From JAOAPG01 sp963791575 (GTDB lineage: Bacteria; Acidobacteriota; Terriglobia; Terriglobales; Acidobacteriaceae): a stretch of DNA of 64,000 nucleotides. The notes under the pieces are model-generated. The model did not search any database. It saw only the letters and a program-made list of their open reading frames with translations, and had not been told where the DNA came from. The first letter of the stretch is position 1, and every line of letters starts with the position of its first letter. A program made the position numbers and the translations under genes. Below, piece after piece: positions 56,001-64,000 of the stretch. The DNA is taken from contig CAWBSY010000002.1 of assembly GCA_963791575.1 (NCBI GenBank), positions 496,001-560,000 of the forward strand, written 5' to 3'.

Positions 56001-56506
56001 ATGGGCATACTCCAGATGTTCGTATTAGTGCTCTCGTCCGCAGCTATACCGGCCGCTGCGGTGGCGCCGCCTCTTAGTCCCACCACATCTTCGCGCCCAC
56101 TTCGACACCAGCTCAGTCGATCTTTGGATTGTCTATCTTTGTACTCTCGGTCACAGCGGCGATTTTCGTCGTCGTCTTTACTTCGCTGGCGTATTCTGTC
56201 GTGAAGTTCAGAAAGCGCTCCCTCGACGATGGCCGCGAGCCTCCTCAGGTGTACGGCAGCAACCAAGTTGAAGTTGCTTGGAACGTTATACCGATTCTCA
56301 TCGTTGTGGCGCTGTTTATGGCAACAGCGCGAGTGGTCGCTGATATCCAGAAGACCTCCCCTTCCGAGAATGCCATTGAGGTTATTGCCATCGGCCATCA
56401 GTTTTGGTGGGAATATCGCTATCCGGGACTGAACGTCGTAACTGCGAATGAGTTGCACGTGCCGGTTAGCGACCCAGGAAATCCGACCCCGACTTTCATG
56501 CTCTAG
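56001..56506 (+). pseudogene. Cytochrome c oxidase subunit II (coxB) remnant
   Basis: The N-terminal reading starts at ATG 56001 (MGILQMFVLVLSSAAIPAAAV). It shifts by one base near 56087 into HIFAPTSTPAQSIFGLS, then two membrane segments (FVLSVTAAIFVVVF, IPILIVVALFMATA) and the family block HQFWWEYRYPG. It stops at 56506, right after NPTPTFML. The CuA site (Cys-x3-Cys, His, Met) that should follow is absent, so the copy could not function. No other oxidase subunit gene is near. At the break, sequence of an RND pump begins. Confidence 0.8.
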
Positions 56507-56745
56507 AGAGCAATCTTCCTCCAGGCTATCAACTGGAGATCGACGGCGAAAAGCGAAACAGGTTGACGGATTCCTAAATTCTTGCCGGCGTGCTTCTGAT
56601 TTCTGTGGTCGGCATTTATTTAGCGTTGCTGATTCTATTCAATAACGCAATTAAACCTTTGCTGGTTTTTGTCGCCGTTCCCTATAGAGCCATCGGAGCA
56701 CCAATTTGCGCTGTCAATCATGGGTACGCCTTTTGGCTTCAATGA
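56503..56745 (+). pseudogene. RND efflux transporter (AcrB/HAE1-type) fragment
   Basis: Directly after the coxB remnant, pieces in changing frames read LESNLPPGYQLEIDGEK, then (from about 56584) AGVLLISVVGIYLALLILFNNAIKPLLVF, then (from about 56710) LSIMGTPFGF. This is the order of the late transmembrane region of RND transporters. At least two or three frame changes and both ends missing make this a true relic. The junction with coxB at 56495-56510 looks like an old recombination or deletion scar. Confidence 0.6.
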
Positions 56746-56874
56746 TAGCAATGGCAAGAGCACCCAGTTGCGATCGCTCTTGCCCACCGAAGTCGCGCGA
56801 CATAAACTTGCCGCACTCACGTTCTGCCAGGACGGCGCGTCTACAGATCTTTCACTAGGAATCAGGAGATCAGA

Positions 56875-57648
56875 ATGATGACAGCACGCAGGAATGCTCG
56901 TGTCGGTACGCGTTTCTCTTTTGCGCTTTGGCTCGGATTTGGTCTGTTGATGCTTCCCGGAGCGGCACAGCAGAATGGCACGAGTCCCGCTGATAAATAT
57001 CCAGAGAATCCTACCAAGCAAAGCACCACCCTATCGAGATCTGCCAGGCTGGGCCGGCTGCCGATTGAGTGGATTATTGGTCCATATATTCCGGTGCAGG
57101 AGCGGCTCGAGCCTTTAACGAATGCGCAGCGCGAGCAGATTTATATACGGCAGACTTTCCTCACCGCGGGATCTTATATAGCGAGAGCGTTTTCAGCCGG
57201 AATTGATCAGGCCCGTGGTGAACCTCACGATTGGGGTGGCGGGTTTGGTGGCTATGGCAAACGCTACGCAGCCCGGTACGGAGAGTTTGTAGTCCAGAAC
57301 AGCATACTTTCTGGAGGGAACGCTCTGCTCGGATATGAGCCGCGCTACGACTTTTGCCGTTGCGATGGGTTCTGGCCCCGCACTCTCCACGCAATATCAC
57401 GAAATTTCGTAGCCTATGACGGAAGCGAGCGCGAACTCCGGCCACAAGTTCCGATGTATGCCGGAGCCTTCGCAGCCGGCTCACTGTACAACACATGGTT
57501 ACCGGGACGACACAATGTTTGGACGGGTGGTGCATATAACGTCTTGTCCCAGGCAGGAATCGGTAGTGGCTACAATTTCGTGAGCGAATTCGCGCTGGAC
57601 ATCCTGCACAAGTTCGGTCTGGAAAAGCGCGTGAGACGGGAACCATGA
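56875..57648 (+). CDS. Secreted hypothetical protein
   Basis: This 257-residue protein has a signal peptide cut near GAAQQNG. The rest is glycine- and aromatic-rich with helical hairpins (YIRQTFLTAGSYIARAFSAGIDQARGEPHDW, then YGEFVVQNSILSGGNALLGYEPRYDFC). A short Cys pair occurs in DFCRCDGFW. No family was recognised, but the pattern resembles hypothetical proteins frequent in Acidobacteriota. An AGGAG site precedes the ATG, and no neighbour gives a functional hint. Confidence 0.7.
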   Translation: MMTARRNARVGTRFSFALWLGFGLLMLPGAAQQNGTSPADKYPENPTKQSTTLSRSARLGRLPIEWIIGPYIPVQERLEPLTNAQREQIYIRQTFLTAGSYIARAFSAGIDQARGEPHDWGGGFGGYGKRYAARYGEFVVQNSILSGGNALLGYEPRYDFCRCDGFWPRTLHAISRNFVAYDGSERELRPQVPMYAGAFAAGSLYNTWLPGRHNVWTGGAYNVLSQAGIGSGYNFVSEFALDILHKFGLEKRVRREP

Positions 57649-57806
57649 TTGCGGGACTTCTGAGCGATCTCGCAGCCCCGTTTCCTATCCTCCGAGCTAT
57701 TGCGTCAAGCGATTTGCACAATTTGGTCTATCGCGCGGACTATCGCATCATTGTGCGGTGACCCCGCGCAAGTTGCACAAGACATCGCAGTTTGAGGTTT
57801 GACGGT

Positions 57807-58142
57807 TCATCTAGAGCTCTCCTCCCGAGAATAACGAAGCATTTCGTGTCTGACGGGAAAGTGGATCGTACCTTTGGATGTCTGGAAGGCATTGAATTCC
57901 TTCTTAAATGTTTTCATCACTGCCATGCTGGTCGGAAATAAACTGCAATGCTTTGAAAATGCGGCGAAGCCTATCAGAGATCCTTCGTATTTGAACACTG
58001 GAATTCCGTAGCTGATGGCTTCGGTGTCCTCCGACGGCACTGCGGTCCGAGTCACGTACGCACTATTCAAGCTGTCGCGAGCGGGTTCAGGGACTCTTGC
58101 GAGATATTCGTCAGCACTCTTGGGCGTGGCCTGCGTTTTCAT
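57807..58142 (-). CDS. DUF1801 (YdhG-like) protein
   Basis: This 111-residue protein has the DUF1801 pattern: ADEYLARVPEPARDSLNSAY at the start, EAISYGIPVFKYEG in the middle, and TIHFPVRHEM near the end. Members resemble frataxin-like iron chaperones in fold; the role is not established. It stands alone between hypothetical genes. Confidence 0.85.
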   Translation of the reverse strand: MKTQATPKSADEYLARVPEPARDSLNSAYVTRTAVPSEDTEAISYGIPVFKYEGSLIGFAAFSKHCSLFPTSMAVMKTFKKEFNAFQTSKGTIHFPVRHEMLRYSREESSR

Positions 58143-58299
58143 ACTAGTAAAATAATGGCGATTCGCTCAAGCCTACAACTTGGGTACCAGAACAGGCTTT
58201 AGGCGGCAGGTTTAGGAGAACCGGGACAGCCGAGGCGGCTGTTACTACGTGAGCATGGGCGCCATAAATCTTACCCGCGGGACGGATTAAAACTTATCA

Positions 58300-59536
58300 C
58301 TACCAGACGTGGACTGCGTCTATTCGCGGGGGACCGGAGCGGCCGTCGATCACTTGCGTTTCTAACACGATCTCCATGTTCTTGTGGCTCCAGTCTTTGG
58401 GAGCTTGGCTCACGAGTTCCGCCATATGACGCGTGTCAACTAGAAATTCTCCCGCTGCCGTCGTTCCTCCGCGGGCAACGCCTGCCGCTACCACGACAAA
58501 TCGATCTGTGTTGGAATCCACTAAGCGTGCGACGAGGGCGTAATCTTTGTAAGTTCCGGTCTCTTGCTGGGATCGATCGAGGAGCCAGTCTCTCTTAGTC
58601 GGATTGTTACGGTCCTCGATCCAGAAGCGCGTCATATCCGGATTGTTGGCAAAGTGAAATCGTAACGGCGATGTCAGACGCAAGGTCCAGCTATTGTCGA
58701 AGGCTCCGATAAAGACGGACGGGCTCCGGCGCAAATCAGTCAACGTGGTCGCGGTTTCGCCTTGCACCCGGTAGGTCTTGCCGTAGGTTTGCAGCAGCCC
58801 TGCGATATTCACCAAAGGACTCACGTCATCGATAATCACGGTGATCATGTGATCGTTGAGTGTGGTCTGGTGAAGAGGGTCGGCGGCATCTCGTAGGGTG
58901 ATCGTCGAATATTGACTCTGGTCGGCGATACAGAACAATACCGGGTCAGCCGATTTTACGAACGGTCCCCAGAATTCTTGAATGGCCGTGACATGGAGTA
59001 CCGGCCACAGAAGGATCAAGCCGGCTATTAGCAACAGTAAGAGGGCTGCAAGAGCAAACTTCTCCTCCAAGGCAATCCGCGTACTTAGCGGATGCTAGGA
59101 CTAAGGGTTGAGGCACCGCCACGGGGGTCGGAATGGATTTGAGATCGCTCGGAACAATATTGGCAGCGGCATCAGGAAAACAAAATTGCGGCACATAAGA
59201 TCCGGGTGGCAAGAGCAGTTTGATCTCATGCTCATGTCCCGGTTCTTGATAGTATTGCGCTATCCGTTTGCGAATTTCTCCCGCTGTGACCCGAACAATC
59301 GGGTCGTCAGTGGTGTCGTAATTAGGATCCTTGCCGAATACTTCAATTCCTAAAGTGCGTTCCTTGAGTTGGTCGGCTCTCCCGGCCAACGTTTCGGTGA
59401 CGACAAATCTCAAGAAAATTGGGAAGCGCTTGCTCTTATGAAAATGCGAATTCAGCAGGAGGCGTTCGAGTTGCAACAGGATCGCCGTCTTTTCCTCTTC
59501 GGTTAACGGTGTTCCTACCTCCAACTGCTCCAACAT
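58300..59536 (-). pseudogene. Acidobacterial membrane protein with N-terminal adenylate-cyclase-neighbour-like domain, frameshifted
   Basis: The N-terminal half (start ATG 59536) reads FHKSKRFPIFLRFVVTETLAGRADQLKERTLGIEVFGKDPNYDTTDDPIVRVTAGEIRKRI-type sequence, a cytoplasmic module common in this phylum, and LPPGSYVPQFCFP. Near 59071 one extra G (in TTGGAGGAG) moves the frame into a membrane helix (FALAALLLLLIAGLILLW). A C-terminal domain of about 230 residues then runs to 58300. Similar proteins are normally single chains with this order, so a one-base lesion or sequence error is the best reading. The function is unknown. Confidence 0.75.
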
Positions 59537-59665
59537 CGCGTAGCTCCTCCATTGACGCCGAGTCAAATTACACGCAGGGAAAACTTCGATCGATCAAGAA
59601 CTTGACCCGGGGCCGATGCCGAATAGCCGCTGCATGGCTTAAATTTGCCGACTTAACAGGTTCTT

Positions 59666-59789
59666 TACCGTAAAGAGTAAGGGAAGTCGGCGCCCGATCT
59701 CGTTTCTCCCTCGACCTGTATAGATTAAAGAGATGGCGTCTTTCAAGCACTTTGTCTGATTCCGAGCCCGCACCCTTACCGTAAAGAGC
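59666..59789. repeat. Repeated TTACCGTAAAGAG element
   Basis: TTACCGTAAAGAG occurs near 59665-59677 and again near 59776-59788. The first copy is embedded in the palindrome CTTTAC-C-GTAAAG. Both lie in the 446-base gap between the divergent frameshifted membrane-protein gene and the third TonB-dependent receptor, as expected for an operator pair. Confidence 0.45.
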
Positions 59790-59828
59790 TTTTAGGAGCC
59801 AAAGCTATCCCACTATAAAGCTCCTCAA

Positions 59829-59850
59829 GTTCAGGCAGTGTGGCCTGAAC
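59829..59850. promoter_or_regulatory. Hairpin upstream of the third TonB-dependent receptor
   Basis: A perfect 8-bp stem (GTTCAGGC, loop AGTGTG, GCCTGAAC) is 133 bases before the receptor start codon; it may be an RNA structure or a DNA operator. Confidence 0.35.
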
Positions 59851-59982
59851 CAACAGACTCACTCACTTTTCCACGTCTAAAGAGCCGTTCAATCGTAATT
59901 TGGGGCGGTGAACTACCCCAGGATTGTAGCTGGACGGTGGGAAGCCGGTGAAAGTCTGCACAACTTGGAGGCTTGGATCTCT

Positions 59983-62900
59983 ATGTCGAGTAACCCTCTG
60001 TTCCGGTCGGTTGTCATTGCTGTTGCCATCGTCGCAACATTCTTGTTGTTACCCTCTGCTTACCTGCACGCCCAATCCCAGGTCACAGCCACACTGAGTG
60101 GCAGTCTGTCTGACTCCTCGGGAGCCTCCCTGCAAGGTGGGAAAATTACCTTAACGAGTGCAGACCGCGGCATCACGAGGACCTTCACTACGGATGCGAC
60201 CGGAACATACGTGTTTCCTTTATTGCCACCTGCGGTGTATTCCATCCGTGCGGAGGCCTCAGGATTTAAGAGTTACGTACAAAATGGCATCAGCCTGGCC
60301 GCTGGACAGACTGCGCAACAGCCGATTGTCCTAACGGTCGGCTCGGTTTCAGAGAAGGTTGAGGTGACGGCTCAGGCTCCGCTTCTCAACGCGGACAATG
60401 CCAACATTTCTTCTGACATATCGGCCCAGCAAGTTGTTGAACTGCCGCTAAATCTGCGGAACGTGTACGGATTGGCGTTCTTGAATTCGTCAGTCAACAA
60501 CACCGCCGAATTCCAAATTGTTGGTGGCAATGGGATCTCGGGAAGCGCCGATCAGGACATTTCCTTCTTCAACTTCGGCGGTACCTTCTTCAATACGGCC
60601 GCGTACCTCCTCGATGGCACGTGGGACACGGGCGCAGACTGGGGTGGTGTCACCTACGTTCCTGCGGTAGACGACGTTCAGGAATTCAAGATTCAAACCA
60701 ACGCTTTCACCGCTCAATATGGATGGAGCAGCGGAAACGTCATCAACGTCGTGACTAAGTCCGGAACAAACGCCCTACATGGGGATGTATACGAGTTTTT
60801 CCGCAACAGCGCGCTCGATGCGAGGAATTACTTCAATAACAAGGCTGAACCGCTTTTCCATCGCCAACAGTTTGGCGCTACGATTGGCGGACCGATCCGC
60901 AAGAACAAGACTTATTTCTTCGGATACTTCGAAGGTTTGCGGCAACAAACGCCCGTAACTTTCACCGGAACCATGCCGATTGCGGCGTTTCGAACTGGAG
61001 ACTTTTCATCTCAACTAGGCGGACAAGTTCGGTACCGACGCACTGGGACGGCCGATCCTTGCGGGCGCAATTTATGATCCATTCAGCACTCGTACCATCA
61101 CAGCTGGTCAAGTTGATCCAGTTACAGGCTTGACTGCGACGCAAACCGGATATATTCGCGATCCCTTCTCTGGAAACATTGTGCCGAGTGCTCGATGGGA
61201 TGCGATCTCAAAGAATATTTTGCAGGGTAATTTCTGGCCGAATGCGGATACGTCGGCCCTTTCAAACAATTTCACCCGGTCAGCAGCGGCCGCCGCCCAC
61301 TCGAACGAATACTCGATTCGTATCGACCATAACATTTCTGACAGCTCCCGCCTGTTCGCGCGCTGGTCGCAGAAGTTTGAGAGCAAGGTCAACGTGCCGG
61401 ACTATTACGGATCTTCGGATATCGCCGGTCCCGGTGCAACAAATCCCAATAACCGTTACAGCTTTGATCTTGGCTACAACCACGTCTTCAATCCGACGTT
61501 AGTGATGAGTGCGAATATCGGCGTGAACCGGTGGGTTGAAGGTTCGCAAGTGCAGAGTCTCGGCTATAAGGCGTCGCAGCTTGGCCTGCCCACGTTTATT
61601 GACGCGATTTCGCCGGTCTTCCCGCAGATCCAACCTCAAGGTGTATCCGGGCTGGGACCAAATATCAATCAGGATGACTACATCGTTCCGAGGACTTTGT
61701 GGACCGGATCTATTGATTTCACCAAAGTGCGAGGCCGTCACAACTATGCGTTCGGCTTTATGGGTGTGTTGAACCAGCTTTATGGCGGACACTACGCCAA
61801 CACCAGTTTGCCGTTCCCCACGTCATTCACAGCGGGGCCAGATCCTCAAAACGAAACTCGCGAACACCGGTGCTGGATTCGCTTCCTTCCTTTTGGGAGT
61901 CGGTGGATCTGTCAACGGACTCGGCACTCAGACGGGGTATAACGCTTTCCCGGCCACCGAAAAGAAGCAACTCGGCTGGTATCTGCAGGACGATTGGAAG
62001 GCGACCCAGAAGCTTACAGTGAATCTGGGCCTGCGATATGAAATTCAAACCGCGCCAACGGAGCGGTACAACCGGCAACAGTATTTCGATTTCAAGGCAG
62101 TGAACCCAATCAGCTCTGCCATAGGATTTAATGTCCCTGGAGAGCTCGTCTTCAATACCGACAAGAATCGCGGACTCTATAACACGCAATACAAAAATTT
62201 TGCGCCGCGAATTGGCTTGGCTTACCAGTTCATGCCTAAGCTGGTTTTTAGGACGGGATACGGAATATTTTTCGTGCCTAACTACAATGGGAATGGTCCG
62301 CTCACCGGCTATTCGCAAAGTACTCCCTGGGTGACGACGCTCGATAACCAACTCACCCCGAACAATACCCTCAGCAATGCTTTTCCAAATGGCGAAGTAC
62401 TGCCTCAAGGAAGCGCACAGGGTGGGTTAACGGATGTTGGTTTTGGTCTCAATCCGGTCGTCAACCCGGTCCGCCACTCCGCTTACGTGCAGCAGTGGAT
62501 GGCCGGAGCCCAGTATTCACTGACCAACAACGATTTGATCGATATCACGTACGTGGGCAATCACGGCGTCCATGTGCTGGCTCAGTATCTCGAATGGAAT
62601 CAGCTTCCCACTAAAGATCTAGCTTTAGGGAGCCAACTCCTCGCCCAAGTTCCGAACCCATTCTTCGGTCACATATCCGGGAGCGGTTGCGGGCTCGACC
62701 AGCCGACAATCATCCAGGGTCAACTCCTGCGCCCATTCCCAGAGTATTGCAGCGTCACTGAAGCGCCGCCTGCAGTTGGAGCTTCCAACTACAACGCACT
62801 GCAAATTACATATAACCATCGTTGGCATTCAGGGCTGAACGTGAATGTGTCTTACACCTACTCGAGGTTCACGGATGACGTGCAAGGCTCGTCAGGCTGG

Positions 62901-63515
62901 GCGTTCCCGGGTTCGGGAAGTTCAGTTCGCGACGCTTACAATCTTGGTGCGGAGCGGTCTGTCGACAGTAGCGACATCCCGCACAGCCTCGTGGTCAATT
63001 ACATCTATGAACTGCCATTTGGTCATGGAAAGCAATTCGGTGGAGACTGGAAAGGTCCGGTGAATGCGGTTCTTGGGGGTTGGCAGCTTACAGGAATCGT
63101 ATATGCGAAGAGCGGGTTCCCGTTGTCAGTGTCACCGGTTTCTAACAACACGAATTCGTTTGGTGGAAACCAGCGGCCGAACCTGGTGGGAAATCCAAAA
63201 CCTGCCAATCAAACTATTAACAACTGGATCAATCCTGCCGCTTTTGCGCAGCCCACGGCATTTACTTTCGGCAACGCGCCGAGGAATCTAGCTGACTTGA
63301 GGGCTCCTCATTACAACGATTGGGACATGGGTATTCAAAAGTGGTGGGACTTCAGCGAATCGAAGCGGCTGCAATTCCGGATCGAAATGTTCAATGCGCT
63401 CAATCATCCCAACTTTTTCGCGCCGGACACAAATCTGGGAGACTCATCGTTTGGGAAAATATCCCAGGCTTATCCATCACGAGACGTCCAAGCGGCCATG
63501 AAATTTTACTTCTAG
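59983..63515 (+). pseudogene. TonB-dependent receptor with carboxypeptidase-regulatory domain (Oar-like), 3, with two frameshifts
   Basis: The first part (ATG 59983; signal cut after LHAQ; LSGSLSDSSGASLQGGKITL; plug region VVELPLNLRNVYG) runs to about 61029. One extra C at 61030 shifts into GTDALGRPILAGAIYDPFST and on through barrel strands. One extra C near 61859 shifts again into ANTGAGFASFLLGVGG and on to the end AMKFYF at 63515. Removing both bases gives one protein of about 1,175 residues of the same family as the other two receptors. Conservation is good throughout, so the lesions are recent or sequence errors. A GH31 glycosidase follows, hinting at glycan uptake. Confidence 0.86.
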
Positions 63516-63637
63516 GCAGCCATTCCCGCCGGACAATGCGCCCTGCGGATGCAGTAAGATCTCTGTGAAATACTGATCTGACTGCGTCCGCCGGGCCGTT
63601 TTCAGCTCATGCAAAAATACTTCCCTAGAGAAGAGAG

Positions 63638-64000
63638 ATGATTCAAAACGCGCGTTGGTTCATTGGCCTGGGCATTGTTTTCATCGCTGTATCGGTTGCC
63701 AGGGGCAGTGAATCCCCTGCAACGCGCGATAAAGCAGGCCGCGAAATTCCGGTGGTGCTGAACGTCTTGACTAGCAGCAAGCCACTGCGCAATGGCGTCG
63801 AACTTCACAGTGGCAACGCTGTTGTCCACATCACGGCTCTGCGCGATGATGTGCTGCGTGTTCGCATCGGCCTGAATGGCCAATTGCCGGAAGACGCTTC
63901 ATGGGCAGTGCTGCAAGAGGCACGCGGGCATACGGTAGACGTCACTCGGGAGGATAATTCTGCCAGCGTGGGATTTCGAACAACAGCGGTTCGGGTTCAG
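63638..64000 (+). CDS. Glycoside hydrolase family 31 N-terminal part (3' end outside window)
   Basis: The frame from ATG 63638 is open to the window edge (121 residues). It has a signal peptide (FIGLGIVFIAVSVARG) and the N-terminal beta-sandwich pattern of GH31 alpha-glucosidase-type enzymes (GVELHSGNAVVHITALRDDVLRVRIG, then LPEDASWAVL). The catalytic barrel is not in the window, so the substrate cannot be stated. AGAGAG precedes the ATG. It follows the third receptor by 122 bases. Confidence 0.72.
   Translation, partial: MIQNARWFIGLGIVFIAVSVARGSESPATRDKAGREIPVVLNVLTSSKPLRNGVELHSGNAVVHITALRDDVLRVRIGLNGQLPEDASWAVLQEARGHTVDVTREDNSASVGFRTTAVRVQ

Overview
The window reads as a Gram-negative chromosome segment from an Acidobacteriota, most likely class Terriglobia (inference, no search was run). 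The basis is the gene mix: three carboxypeptidase-regulatory/TonB-dependent-receptor proteins of about 1,040-1,170 residues, a TIGR03118-type secreted protein, many sigma-70-like factors, a CadC-like winged-helix/TPR regulator, a futalosine menaquinone pathway and several Tat-exported enzymes. No insertion sequence, prophage, CRISPR array or rRNA was seen. One tRNA, tRNA-Ala(CGC), is present.

Layout. 1-9.5 kb: a forward operon of BamA/TamA-type barrel, short SurA-like chaperone, TamB, Pcm, UbiA-type prenyltransferase (mqnP) and a frameshifted mqnE. 9.6-12.3 kb: a ribosome-hibernation-factor/sigma-like fusion protein and a frameshifted Ntn-hydrolase asparaginase. 12.3-16 kb: a di-haem peroxidase divergent from an OxyR with both redox cysteines, then glpX. 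16-20.4 kb: the tRNA, an outer-membrane barrel, and a GAF-GAF sigma-54 activator flanked by three near-identical palindromes, each paired with a sigma-54-type promoter. 20.4-23.7 kb: small regulators and a VOC protein. 23.9-28 kb: a four-gene signalling operon (histidine kinase, response regulator, PP2C phosphatase, ECF sigma). 28-32.4 kb: Tat metallophosphoesterase, cupredoxin, ECF sigma, TIGR03118 protein. 32.5-36.5 kb: small membrane protein, Tat ferritin-like protein, TatA, TatB-like protein and a vanadium haloperoxidase-type enzyme (frameshifted). 36.9-39.6 kb: Hsp70-like protein and RarA. 40-53 kb: two TonB-dependent receptors around exported sugar- or acid-processing enzymes (oxidoreductase, RraA-like, enolase superfamily, alpha/beta hydrolase) and a dicarboxylate symporter. 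53.5-59.5 kb: CadC/TPR regulator, a graveyard of coxB and RND-pump fragments, and a few hypothetical proteins. 59.9-64 kb: a third TonB-dependent receptor and the start of a GH31 glycosidase.

Two things stand out. First, the sigma-54 activator near 18 kb has its own recognisable local regulon: the palindrome TTCGACA-N2-TGTCGAA recurs three times, and in two cases its centre is exactly 115.5 bp from the -12 cytosine of a sigma-54 promoter. Second, there is an unusual density of single-base frameshifts (mqnE, asparaginase, peroxidase, haloperoxidase, hydrolase, regulator, TonB receptor twice) with intact protein sequence on both sides. This is either systematic sequencing or assembly error or very recent decay. 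The coxB/RND remnant near 56 kb, with several lesions and truncations, looks like genuine decay.
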